Below are positions 16,431 through 24,899 of a DNA stretch of 64,000 nucleotides, piece by piece. The notes beneath the pieces were generated by a model. The model was not told the origin of the DNA, searched no databases, and saw only the letters and a program-made list of their open reading frames with translations. This DNA comes from Clostridium rhizosphaerae. Its GTDB lineage: Bacteria > Bacillota > Clostridia > Clostridiales > Clostridiaceae. Every line of letters begins with the position of its first letter. Position 1 is the first letter of the stretch. The stretch spans positions 372,001 to 436,000 of the forward strand of contig NZ_JAESWC010000018.1 in the NCBI RefSeq assembly GCF_016765585.1. Reading direction: 5' to 3'. The position numbers and the translations under genes are program-made.

Positions 16431-18164
16431 TTATAAGTTACAAGCTGTATTTATTATTTCCATAATATTATTTTTAAAGCTCTCAAGCTTTTCATCCATA
16501 TCTTTTAAGCTGTTTCCAACACAAGACAAGTAAACTTTCATTTTTGGCTCAGTTCCTGAAGGCCTTACAACAAACCATGATCCATCCTCAAGTACGAACT
16601 TAAGTACATTGGATTTTGGAAGCTTTATAGTTCTTTCCTCAATATTAACTAAATCTTTCTCCACACTGAGTTTATAGTCCATTTTCTTAATTATCTTGAC
16701 ATTATTTATAGTTGATTTCATTGAATGCCTTAAGTATTCTAAAGCCTTACCTATCTTTTCCTGACCTTCTTTACCTTGAAGTTCTATAGAAACCAGGCTT
16801 TCTTTATAGTATCCATATTTATCATATAAGTTAATAAGTGCATCATATAAACTCATTCCCTTTGACTTGTAATATAAAGTCATCTCTGTTATTAACGCAG
16901 CAGCAATAACAGCGTCTTTATCTCTTACAAAGTTGCCTGCTAAATATCCATAACTTTCTTCAAAACCAAACAAGTATCTGCTGCTTTTTGTTTCCTCAAA
17001 TTCTTTTATTTTTTCACCTATATATTTAAAACCGGTTAATACATCAATCAGCTGTACATTAAAACCTTCGGCTATTTTTCCGGCCATTTCAGTTGTAACT
17101 ATAGTCTTTATAACAGCTCCATTGTTAGGAAGCTTGTTTGTTTCTTTAAGTGAAGCTAGTATATAATGAGTTAATAAAACCCCAGTCTGATTTCCGGTAA
17201 GAACCTTATAAGCTCCAGTATTATCCTTTACAACTACTCCTATTCTATCGCAGTCAGGATCAGTTCCAAAAATTATATCGGGCTTAACTTCCTTTGCCAT
17301 ATCCAAAGCTAAAGTAAATACCTTTGGATCTTCTGGATTTGGATAAGATGCTGTTGGGAAGTTTCCATCTGGTTGTTCCTGCTCTTTAACAACAAATACA
17401 TTATCATAGCCAAGTTCTCTTAATACTCTTCTTATAGGCATATTTCCTGAGCCATGTATTGGTGTATAAATTATTTTTAAATCTTTTGCTTTATCTTCTA
17501 CTAGTTCTTCTCTTATAGTTAGGTTTTTTACTCTATCTATATAGCTCTTATCTACTTCTTCTCCGATAATGTTTAATAATCCCTTATTTACAGCTTCATT
17601 GTAGCTTATTTTTTTTATTTTCGAAAAATCATCTACGTCATTTATACACTCTAATATTTCATTAGCTGCATTATCAGTAACTTGTCCTCCATCATCCCCA
17701 TATACTTTATATCCATTATACTGTCTAGGATTATGTGATGCAGTAATTACAATACCTGCTTTTGATTTTAGTTGTCTTACTGTATAAGAGAGCATAGGCG
17801 TTGGTCTTAATGACTCAAACAAATTCACCTTAACATTATTTGCGCATAATACTAATGCAGCTGTTTCAGCAAATTCCTTAGACATTATTCTTGAATCATA
17901 AGCAATACTAGCTGAAGCTTCATCTCCATAGGTCTTTAAAAGATATTCCGCAAGTCCCTGAGTAGCTTTTCCTACAGTGAATATATTCATTCTGTTGCTT
18001 CCAGCACCAATAATACCTCTTAAGCCACCAGTTCCAAATTCAAGCTCCTTGTAAAATCTATCTTCCAACTCTTTTTCATCTTTAACACTTTTAAGTTCTT
18101 CTTTAGTAGCAGTATCAATCTCATCAGAATTAATCCACAATTCATACTTGTCTCTATATCTCAT
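16431..18164 (-). CDS. pgcA: Phosphoglucomutase / phosphomannomutase (alpha-phosphohexomutase)
   Basis: It interconverts hexose-6-phosphate and hexose-1-phosphate. The 577-residue protein has all four family signatures. The phosphoserine loop is ITASHNPRQYNGYKVYGDDG, the Mg site is GTDPDCDRIGV, the sugar-specificity loop is FGFEESYGYLAG, and the phosphate-binding loop is RPSGTEPKMKVYLS. The length matches Bacillus PgcA, which supplies glucose-1-phosphate to GalU. ATG at 18164 follows GGGAGGA. It is monocistronic, with a strong AT-rich hairpin in its leader. Phosphomannomutase activity cannot be excluded. Confidence 0.93.
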   Translation of the reverse strand: MRYRDKYELWINSDEIDTATKEELKSVKDEKELEDRFYKELEFGTGGLRGIIGAGSNRMNIFTVGKATQGLAEYLLKTYGDEASASIAYDSRIMSKEFAETAALVLCANNVKVNLFESLRPTPMLSYTVRQLKSKAGIVITASHNPRQYNGYKVYGDDGGQVTDNAANEILECINDVDDFSKIKKISYNEAVNKGLLNIIGEEVDKSYIDRVKNLTIREELVEDKAKDLKIIYTPIHGSGNMPIRRVLRELGYDNVFVVKEQEQPDGNFPTASYPNPEDPKVFTLALDMAKEVKPDIIFGTDPDCDRIGVVVKDNTGAYKVLTGNQTGVLLTHYILASLKETNKLPNNGAVIKTIVTTEMAGKIAEGFNVQLIDVLTGFKYIGEKIKEFEETKSSRYLFGFEESYGYLAGNFVRDKDAVIAAALITEMTLYYKSKGMSLYDALINLYDKYGYYKESLVSIELQGKEGQEKIGKALEYLRHSMKSTINNVKIIKKMDYKLSVEKDLVNIEERTIKLPKSNVLKFVLEDGSWFVVRPSGTEPKMKVYLSCVGNSLKDMDEKLESFKNNIMEIINTACNL

Positions 18165-18200
18165 GATATTCCTCCCTATTGTTAAAAAAATAGTTTTTTT

Positions 18201-18239
18201 AAAATAAGTATACTTTCAACTTTCAAGTGTACTTATTTT
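18201..18239 (-). other. Terminator-like hairpin in the pgcA leader
   Basis: AAAATAAGTA pairs with TACTTATTTT, and a second short inverted repeat lies in the loop. On the minus strand the hairpin is followed by A7 and then a T-run. It lies 37-75 bp upstream of pgcA and could attenuate its transcription or mark the end of an unseen small transcript. Confidence 0.5.
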
Positions 18240-18305
18240 CTAAAAAGCTAAACATTTTTATTATACTATAAAATTGTGGAAATAAAACACTTTATTATAT
18301 ATAAA

Positions 18306-18342
18306 GTTAGGGGAAAAGTAAAATTTTTACCTTTCCCCTAAC
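18306..18342 (-). terminator. Terminator after the L25/Ctc gene
   Basis: GTTAGGGGAAA pairs with TTTCCCCTAAC around a second AT stem, and the minus strand continues with TTTATATA. It starts 2 bp after the stop codon. Confidence 0.8.
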
Positions 18343-18344
18343 AA

Positions 18345-18932
18345 TTAAATATTTTCAACCTCTGGTGTATCCTTTACAATAGTATTTGTGTTAGCATCTA
18401 TTATAGCAGCAATTACTGTATTAGCATCATCAACAAAGCTTATTTCGTTTGCAAATTCTATATCACCTATTCTATATGTATCTCCAAGCACTAAATTTGA
18501 AACATCAACATTTATAGACTTAGGAATATTTCCACCCTTACATTGAACTTTAACTTTATTTCTTTCTTTCTGAAGTATTGCTCCATTTCTTGTTACGTTA
18601 TCCTCACCTGAAAACATCAGCGGTACTTCTGTAGTAACAACAGTTTCATTTGAAAGTTCTTCTAAATCAATATGCATAAATCTGCGGCTGATTGGATCCT
18701 TTTGAACTTCTTTTATCAATGCCATATGTTCTGTTCCGTCTATATCAATACTTACTACACCATGTTCACCATTTTTACTCAATTCTTTAGTTAGTTCTAC
18801 TTCTCCAATTTCAAACAGCATATTTGAAATATTTTTTCCGTATAAGATACCAGGTATTCTACCATTTCTTCTTTCTTTTCTAGCTTCATGCGATGTTCTT
18901 TTTTCTCTTTTAACAGCATTTAAAATTTCCAT
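18345..18932 (-). CDS. rplY: 50S ribosomal protein L25 / general stress protein Ctc
   Basis: L25/Ctc binds 5S rRNA in the large subunit. The protein of about 195 residues has an N-terminal L25 domain (EKRTSHEARKERRNGRIPGI, then LIKEVQKDPISRRFMHIDL) and a C-terminal TL5/Ctc beta domain (VPLMFSGED). The ATG at 18932, with GGAGGGA just upstream, is used instead of a longer frame that starts at 18968, which would put the Shine-Dalgarno site inside the gene. The acidic C-terminal tail is typical. It is monocistronic. Confidence 0.92.
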   Translation of the reverse strand: MEILNAVKREKRTSHEARKERRNGRIPGILYGKNISNMLFEIGEVELTKELSKNGEHGVVSIDIDGTEHMALIKEVQKDPISRRFMHIDLEELSNETVVTTEVPLMFSGEDNVTRNGAILQKERNKVKVQCKGGNIPKSINVDVSNLVLGDTYRIGDIEFANEISFVDDANTVIAAIIDANTNTIVKDTPEVENI

Positions 18933-19035
18933 TATTATCCCTCCTACTTTTTCTATTATTAACAGCAATTAAAATTTATATACATATGTTTTATGAGAAT
19001 ACTAATAATAGAAATATAAAAAAATCTATTTTATA

Positions 19036-19064
19036 TTGCTTTTGGAAATTATATACATTATAAT
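19036..19064 (+). promoter_or_regulatory. Candidate sigma-A promoter for the decarboxylase gene
   Basis: TTGCTT and TATAAT are separated by 17 bp, about 85 bp upstream of the GTG start at 19150. The -10 is perfect and the -35 matches at 4 of 6 positions. Confidence 0.55.
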
Positions 19065-19149
19065 TATATTGCTTTGAGCAAACCTAAAATAACCATTGAC
19101 TTTTCATGGCTTTATGGACGTATTAAAAGAAAGAAGGTGCCAATGCGCG

Positions 19150-20640
19150 GTGTATAAATTAGATCAAAATCAGACTCCTCTTTTTGATGCTCTTATGGAG
19201 TATGTTAACAGAAAAACAATTCCTTTCCACGTGCCTGGACATAAGAAAGGCTATGGTATAGATGAGGAATATAAAAATTTTATAGGTGAGAATCCTTTTA
19301 AGATTGATGTTACTGTATTTAAGCTTGTAGATAGTCTCCACCATCCTACAGGGCCTATTAAAAAAGCTCAGGAGCTAGCGGCAGACGCTTATGGATGTGA
19401 TGCCTCCTTTTTTTCTATTCATGGAACTTCTGGGGCAATACAGGCAATGATAATGTCAGTAGTCAGTGATGGCGACAAAATAATAATTCCTAGAAATGTG
19501 CATAAATCTGTTACCGCAGGTATAATATTAAGTGGTGCGGTACCTGTTTACATGCAGCCTGAACTTGATAAAAAGGTAGGTATTGCTCATGGTGTTTCAC
19601 CTGAAACTGTAGAATCTACTTTAAAGCAGCACCCGAACGCAAAGGCAGTTTTAATTATAAACCCTACCTATTATGGAGTCGCTACAGATATAAGAAAAAT
19701 TGTAGATATAGTTCACAGCTATGATATACCTTTAATTGTAGATGAAGCACATGGTCCTCATCTTGGCTTTAATAAAAAACTTCCTATGTCGGCTATTGAA
19801 GCTGGTGCTGATATTTGCGCACAAAGTACTCATAAAATAATTGGTGCTTTAACTCAATGTTCCCTGCTTCAGGTAAATTCAAGCCGTATAGATAAACAGA
19901 GAGTACAGCAAATATTAAATATACTTCAAACAACTTCTCCTTCTTATATATTAATGGCTTCTTTAGACTGTGCTAGAAGACAAATAGCCCTTCATGGCGA
20001 AGAACTTTTAAATGCCACTATAGACCTAGCAAATTATGCAAGGGTAGAAATAAATAAAATACCTGGCTTATACTGCTTTGGTGAAGATATTTTAGGAAAA
20101 AGCGGGGCTTTTGCTGTGGATCCAACTAAAATCACAATAACCTGCAGAGACTTAGGTATTACAGGCTTTGACTTGGATATGATCTTATCAAATAAATATC
20201 ACATCCAGATGGAACTTTCAGATTTATATAATGTTCTTGCAGTGGGTTCCTTTGGTGATACTAAGGAAAATATTGATAAGCTTTTAAATGCCTTAAGAGA
20301 AATAAGCATTGAATATTATGGCAAAGGAAACAGGAAATCTGACTTTATTGATATACCTTCAATACCTACTCAAATACAAAAACCAAGGGAAGCTTTTAAC
20401 AGCGTTAAATCATCTATAAAGCTTATCGATAGCGTTGGAGCTATAAGCGGTGAGTTTTTGATGGCTTATCCTCCAGGTATACCAATACTTTGTCCAGGGG
20501 AAATCATTACCCAAGAAATAGTTGACTATATTGAAAAATTAAAATCTGCCGGTTTGTATGTTCAAGGAACTGAAGATCCTAAAGTTGAATATATAAAAGT
20601 TGTAAAACCTGAAGATGCAGTTTATATAAATATAGAATAA
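19150..20640 (+). CDS. Arg/Lys/Orn decarboxylase-family PLP enzyme (SpeA/YaaO type)
   Basis: This is a protein of about 496 residues of the Orn/Lys/Arg decarboxylase major-domain family without the N-terminal wing domain, like Bacillus SpeA. It starts the polyamine pathway by decarboxylating a basic amino acid, probably arginine. Motifs are TPLFDALMEYV, FHVPGHKKGYG, SIHGTSGAIQAMI, VDEAHGPHLGF, and QSTHKIIGALTQ with the Schiff-base Lys. The start is inferred to be GTG at 19150. It aligns with the family start (MYKLDQNQTPLFDAL) and has AGAAGG about 12 nt upstream; the frame remains open to a TTG at 19096. The specificity for arginine versus lysine is not readable. Confidence 0.85.
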   Translation: MYKLDQNQTPLFDALMEYVNRKTIPFHVPGHKKGYGIDEEYKNFIGENPFKIDVTVFKLVDSLHHPTGPIKKAQELAADAYGCDASFFSIHGTSGAIQAMIMSVVSDGDKIIIPRNVHKSVTAGIILSGAVPVYMQPELDKKVGIAHGVSPETVESTLKQHPNAKAVLIINPTYYGVATDIRKIVDIVHSYDIPLIVDEAHGPHLGFNKKLPMSAIEAGADICAQSTHKIIGALTQCSLLQVNSSRIDKQRVQQILNILQTTSPSYILMASLDCARRQIALHGEELLNATIDLANYARVEINKIPGLYCFGEDILGKSGAFAVDPTKITITCRDLGITGFDLDMILSNKYHIQMELSDLYNVLAVGSFGDTKENIDKLLNALREISIEYYGKGNRKSDFIDIPSIPTQIQKPREAFNSVKSSIKLIDSVGAISGEFLMAYPPGIPILCPGEIITQEIVDYIEKLKSAGLYVQGTEDPKVEYIKVVKPEDAVYINIE

Positions 20641-20673
20641 AAGATGCTGGACCTATATTGTCCAGCATCTTTT
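20639..20673. terminator. Bidirectional terminator between convergent genes
   Basis: A 14-bp perfect stem (AAAAGATGCTGGAC paired with GTCCAGCATCTTTT) overlaps the stop codons of both convergent genes, the decarboxylase and the unknown gene. Confidence 0.9.
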
Positions 20674-21505
20674 ATTCTATAATCATGTTAAATCTCTGTT
20701 CAACCTTTTGTTTATTAATATCCTCTAAAAATCTTAAATACTGTGAATTACTAAAATTTAATACACTTTTATATGTTCTTATTATTCTTCTAAAATAAGA
20801 TACTTGATCTGCTGCCCTTACAAGTGGTACCACAATCTTTTGATCAAATCTTACTTTGAACTTTTTCTTAATCTTTTCTGCAGCATCTTTTACTTCATCA
20901 CAGCAATCCTGCACTGAAGCAATTAATTTTATCTTTTCAAAATTCAGTTCAAGTATTCTCTCATAAACTGGATAAAGACTGTCTAAAACCTCTTGATTAA
21001 AAGGAGTGTTATTTTCTAAAGCTTCAGATGCAGACTTGGAAAGCTTATTAATTTCTATATTGCTTTTTTCTCTAAGCTCTGGAATTATATTTATAACATG
21101 TTTAATTCTAAGAGCGTTTGTTACCTCCTGAGAATGTAGGTAATCAAAACCTTTAGCTGCTTCATTAAAAACTGCTTTATCTCCTTCTAAGGAATCTTCA
21201 TTTTGAAAAGCCGCTAAAATACCGCTCCCTTTTTCACTGCTGTAAAAAGTTTCATAAAAATATGCAAGCTTAGCCAGTTCTCTTTGAACATTCTTCGACA
21301 AAACAATTTTATTATCTAAATCAATATACAAATAGCCTTTCGGTTCATCTCTAAAGGCTGTAAGGCTGCGTTTATAAATTATAACTTCTCTATAAAGCTT
21401 TCCATTTAGCTCTATTAAATTAGAAACTTTACATTTCTCACCCTTTTTCATATGCGGATTTATTAAACTGAGCATCTCCTTGGATGGTTTAAAATATGCC
21501 TCCAT
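20672..21505 (-). CDS. Protein of unknown function, 277 residues
   Basis: I do not recognise a family. The protein is soluble, with no signal peptide and no clear membrane helix. An N-terminal beta-rich part (KCKVSNLIELNGKLYREVII, then GYLYIDLDNKIVLS) is followed by a long, mostly helical, Lys/Glu-rich region from about residue 80. That region includes DCCDEVKDAAEKIKKKFKVR, suggesting helical bundles or coiled coil. ATG at 21505 has a good GGAGGA site. It stands alone between two terminators and is convergent with the decarboxylase gene. Its codon use looks like its neighbours, so there is no sign of recent transfer. Confidence 0.7.
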   Translation of the reverse strand: MEAYFKPSKEMLSLINPHMKKGEKCKVSNLIELNGKLYREVIIYKRSLTAFRDEPKGYLYIDLDNKIVLSKNVQRELAKLAYFYETFYSSEKGSGILAAFQNEDSLEGDKAVFNEAAKGFDYLHSQEVTNALRIKHVINIIPELREKSNIEINKLSKSASEALENNTPFNQEVLDSLYPVYERILELNFEKIKLIASVQDCCDEVKDAAEKIKKKFKVRFDQKIVVPLVRAADQVSYFRRIIRTYKSVLNFSNSQYLRFLEDINKQKVEQRFNMIIE

Positions 21506-21573
21506 TTTATCCTCCTGTACCCTTATTTACTTATCAAAATATACTAATATAATTAATAATGTTATTATAACAA

Positions 21574-21600
21574 AAAGAACTCCACAAAGTGAAGTTCTTT
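21574..21600 (-). terminator. Terminator of the glnA-ptb-iorAB cluster
   Basis: A hairpin (AAAGAACTTCAC paired with GTGGAGTTCTTT, one mismatch) is followed by TTTG on the minus strand, 10 bp after the iorB stop. Confidence 0.75.
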
Positions 21601-21610
21601 ATTTATAACT

Positions 21611-22186
21611 TTAAGCCTTCATACCCTCAATCAGTGCATTTTTATTAAGTTCAACAGCCTTTGAGGGAACTATATTTTCAATAGCCTCATTCCAATTTAA
21701 ATTATCTAAGCCAATTGACTTAATTAATGCTCCTAAAAGCACAACATTTTGTGCTTTTATGTTTCCTAAGTCCTCTGCTATTTTAGCTGCATCTACTATA
21801 ATTACATTATCTACATCGGATTTTAAGTTCTCATTAATATTTTCCGGGTATTTATCTTTCCCTATTAAAACTGTTACCGGATGTATCTCATAATCATTTA
21901 CTACAAGATAACCACCTTTTTTTAAATATGGAACCCATCTTGCGGCCTCACTCTTCTCAAAGGCAACTATTACATCTGCCTTTCCTTTTTCTATAAGTGG
22001 TGAATAAACTTTTTCTCCAAATCTAACCTGTGTAGTTACACTGCCTCCTCTTTGAGCCATTCCATGAACTTCTGACATCTTAACATCATAGCCATGTTTC
22101 ATAAGGCCCTCTGAAAGAAGCTTAGAAGCTAGTATAGTTCCTTGTCCTCCTACACCAACGAATAGTATATTTTTAACCTCGCTCAT
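21611..22186 (-). CDS. iorB: Indolepyruvate:ferredoxin oxidoreductase, beta subunit
   Basis: IorB is the gamma-domain-like subunit of the enzyme that oxidatively decarboxylates aryl-pyruvates to aryl-acetyl-CoA with ferredoxin. The 191-residue protein begins KNILFVGVGGQGTILASKLL, with the glycine motif, and has MSEVHGMAQRGGSVTTQVRFG. ATG at 22186 is chosen; it is 1 nt after the iorA stop, with the Shine-Dalgarno site inside iorA, so translation is coupled. The open frame extends to 22249, but that would overlap the iorA end. Confidence 0.92.
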   Translation of the reverse strand: MSEVKNILFVGVGGQGTILASKLLSEGLMKHGYDVKMSEVHGMAQRGGSVTTQVRFGEKVYSPLIEKGKADVIVAFEKSEAARWVPYLKKGGYLVVNDYEIHPVTVLIGKDKYPENINENLKSDVDNVIIVDAAKIAEDLGNIKAQNVVLLGALIKSIGLDNLNWNEAIENIVPSKAVELNKNALIEGMKA

Positions 22187-22187
22187 G

Positions 22188-23948
22188 TTATTCACCAACC
22201 TTTTCAATTGCATTAAACTTACAAGCCTGCTTGCAAAGCTCACAGCCATTGCACATATTTTTATCTATGCTTACAACATTATTTTTAAAAGAAAGTGCAG
22301 GACATCCTGTCCTTAAGCAAGCCTTACATTTCTTACACTTTCCCGCATCTATAACACACTTTAGCTTTGCTCTTTTCTTTTGAACATCCTTTATAAGCGC
22401 ACAAGGCTGCTTTGTAATTATTACAAAAGGCTCAGAGCTTTCATACGCAATCTTAACTACTTCTTCGGTTTCTTTTAATTTATAAGGATCCACAACTTTA
22501 ATATTTTCCTTCTTAATTCCGCAGGCAATAACTAATTCCTCTATATCTATAAAAGGAGATGGTTTTCCTTGAAGTGTTCTTCCTGTGCCTGGGTTTTCTT
22601 GATGACCTGTCATTCCTGTTATTCTATTGTCTAATATTACTGTAACAATTGGGCTGTTATTATATACTGCATTAATAAGTCCCGTAATGCCTGAGTGAAA
22701 GAAAGTTGAATCGCCTAAGAAAGAAAAAACCTTGCTGTTTCTATCACCCATCATGCTTGCCTTTTGGATTCCAATTCCGCCAGATATGGATGCCCCCATA
22801 CATATTACTGTATCAGCCACATTAAGAGGCGGCATCATTCCTAGTGTATAACACCCTATATCACTTGCAGCTATTACATCCTTATATTTTGAAACTGCAT
22901 AAAATATTCCTCTATGAGGACATCCAGGACAAAGCACAGGCGGTCTTGATGGAGGCAAAACACTAGTTGAATAGGCTTGTTCATTTTCTTGACCAAGTAT
23001 ATTTTTCCTTATTATATTTGGATTTAATTCTCCACATATTGGAATCAATTCTTTACCAATGCAGTTTATTCCCATAACCTTTATTGCATTTTCTAAATAA
23101 GGTTCATTTTCTTCTATTACATAAAGCTTATCTACTTCTTTTGCAAATTCTAATATCATTCTATCAGGCAGCGGATAGCTCATTCCTATTTTAAGATATG
23201 AAGCATTATCGCCAAAAACTTCTTTTGCATACTGATAAGAAATTCCGCTGGTAATTATTCCAATACTATTATCATTTAATTCTATTTTATTTAAATTTGA
23301 CTTATTTGAATAATCACGCAGAAGCTCTAATCTTTCTTCTACTTCATAATGCTTTTTTCTTGCATTAGCAGGTATCATAATATATTTTTCAGTGTTTTTT
23401 ACATAAGGCTTTACCACAGCTTGATCTTTATCCAATAATTCAACTATAGTCTTTGAGTGAGATATTCTAGTAGTAGTTCTAAATAAAACTACTGTATCAA
23501 ACTGCTCGCTTATTTCATATGCAGCCTTCATAAAATCCTTGCACTCTTGTGAATCTGATGGTTCAAGCATGGCTACCTTTGCATGAGGTGCATAAAGCCT
23601 GTTATCCTGCTCATTTTGAGATGAGTGCATTCCAGGATCATCTGCAGTCACTACTACAAAACCGCCATTAACTCCTTCATAAGCCATAGTGAAAAGTGGA
23701 TCTGCTGCAACATTAAGCCCTACATGTTTCATTGTTGTTAAGCTTCTTGCACCAGCAATAGATGCACCTGAAGCTACTTCGAAGCCTACCTTCTCATTTG
23801 GAGCCCATTCAGCATAAACTCCTTCATATGTTGCAAAGTTTTCAAGAATTTCCGTACTTGGTGTTCCTGGATAGGCAGAAGCTACGGTGCAGCCTGCTTC
23901 ATAAGCACCTCTAGCTATAGCTTCATTGCCTGTCATTATTACTTTCAT
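22188..23948 (-). CDS. iorA: Indolepyruvate:ferredoxin oxidoreductase, alpha subunit
   Basis: This large TPP-dependent subunit has 586 residues. The N-terminal pyruvate-binding domain has GNEAIARGAYEAGC and AYPGTPSTEI. The TPP domain has LCPGCPHRGIFYA, ASDIGCYTLG and FLGDSTFFHSGITGLINAVYN. Two [4Fe-4S] clusters are at the C-terminus (CKKCKACLRTGCP from about 538, then CNGCELCKQAC). Aryl-pyruvates come from transamination of Trp, Tyr or Phe. The product aryl-acetyl-CoA could pass to Ptb, encoded 28 bp upstream, for ATP generation. ATG at 23948 follows GGGGGGAT. Confidence 0.94.
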   Translation of the reverse strand: MKVIMTGNEAIARGAYEAGCTVASAYPGTPSTEILENFATYEGVYAEWAPNEKVGFEVASGASIAGARSLTTMKHVGLNVAADPLFTMAYEGVNGGFVVVTADDPGMHSSQNEQDNRLYAPHAKVAMLEPSDSQECKDFMKAAYEISEQFDTVVLFRTTTRISHSKTIVELLDKDQAVVKPYVKNTEKYIMIPANARKKHYEVEERLELLRDYSNKSNLNKIELNDNSIGIITSGISYQYAKEVFGDNASYLKIGMSYPLPDRMILEFAKEVDKLYVIEENEPYLENAIKVMGINCIGKELIPICGELNPNIIRKNILGQENEQAYSTSVLPPSRPPVLCPGCPHRGIFYAVSKYKDVIAASDIGCYTLGMMPPLNVADTVICMGASISGGIGIQKASMMGDRNSKVFSFLGDSTFFHSGITGLINAVYNNSPIVTVILDNRITGMTGHQENPGTGRTLQGKPSPFIDIEELVIACGIKKENIKVVDPYKLKETEEVVKIAYESSEPFVIITKQPCALIKDVQKKRAKLKCVIDAGKCKKCKACLRTGCPALSFKNNVVSIDKNMCNGCELCKQACKFNAIEKVGE

Positions 23949-23976
23949 GATATAATCCCCCCATCAAAATTCTCAT

Positions 23977-24876
23977 TTATTCCCCAAGTAATGATCCCAA
24001 AGCTATAGAATACAGTTTAGATCTAGAGCTGTCTGCTCTTGATACTAAAACTACTGGGCATTTTGCTCCTAGAATAATTCCTGCATTCTCTGCCTTAGCA
24101 AAATAAGTTAAAGCTTTTCCTAAGAAATTACCGCTTTCTATATTAGGTACTAAAAGTATATCTGCGTCACCAGCAACCTCGCTGACAATACCCTTATGCT
24201 TTGCAGCCTCTTTAGATATAGCATTGTCAAGTGCTAATGGTCCATCTATAGTGCAGCCTTTTATCTGTCCTCTTTTGTTCATTTGGCTTAAAACGGATGC
24301 ATCTATTGTAGCCTGCATTGACGGATTTACAAGTTCAACGGCACAAATAGGCGCAACCTTTGGATTGCTTATTTCTAATGCGTGAGCTGCATTTACTGCA
24401 TTCTTTATGATTTGAATTTTATCCTTTAACTCTGGATAAGGCACCATTCCACCATCTGTAAGCATTATTAACTTATGATAAGTTGGAACTTCATATACCA
24501 TAACATGAGACAATATCTCCGCTCTTTTAAGATTGAACTCCTTATTTAATACTGCTTTTAGTAAGTCAGCAGTATTAAGCATACCTTTCATTATAAAATG
24601 TGCCTTCCCCAAAGCAACTAGTTCTACGGCTTTAAAAGCAGCTCGTTTATCATCAGTTTCATCAATTATCTCAATATCCTCAAGTAAAAATCCTTCTTTT
24701 GATGCTATGCTCTTTATTTTTTCTTCATTTCCAACAAGTATAGCATTTACAATACCAAGACTTACAGCCTCAGTTACTGCCTCTAAAACCTCTTTATCAT
24801 GAGCAGCAGCAACTGAGATTGTCTTTTTTGCTTTCTTTTGTGCCAAGATTAATAAATCCTCAAGCCTTTTAACCAT
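23977..24876 (-). CDS. ptb: Phosphate butyryltransferase-family acyltransferase
   Basis: Ptb converts acyl-CoA and phosphate to acyl-phosphate. The 299-residue protein shows SVAAAHDKEVLEAV, FIMKGMLNTADLLKAVLN, LTDGGM, GPLALDNAIS and LVPNIESGNFLGKALTYFA, all typical of Ptb rather than Pta. No butyrate kinase gene is adjacent, which departs from the usual ptb-buk pair. Instead it sits 28 bp before iorA, suggesting a substrate such as an aryl-acetyl or branched-chain acyl-CoA. A partner kinase would be encoded elsewhere. ATG at 24876 has GGGGG upstream. The substrate assignment is inferred. Confidence 0.87.
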   Translation of the reverse strand: MVKRLEDLLILAQKKAKKTISVAAAHDKEVLEAVTEAVSLGIVNAILVGNEEKIKSIASKEGFLLEDIEIIDETDDKRAAFKAVELVALGKAHFIMKGMLNTADLLKAVLNKEFNLKRAEILSHVMVYEVPTYHKLIMLTDGGMVPYPELKDKIQIIKNAVNAAHALEISNPKVAPICAVELVNPSMQATIDASVLSQMNKRGQIKGCTIDGPLALDNAISKEAAKHKGIVSEVAGDADILLVPNIESGNFLGKALTYFAKAENAGIILGAKCPVVLVSRADSSRSKLYSIALGSLLGE

Positions 24877-24899
24877 TTTAATTCCCCCACTTAAAATAA

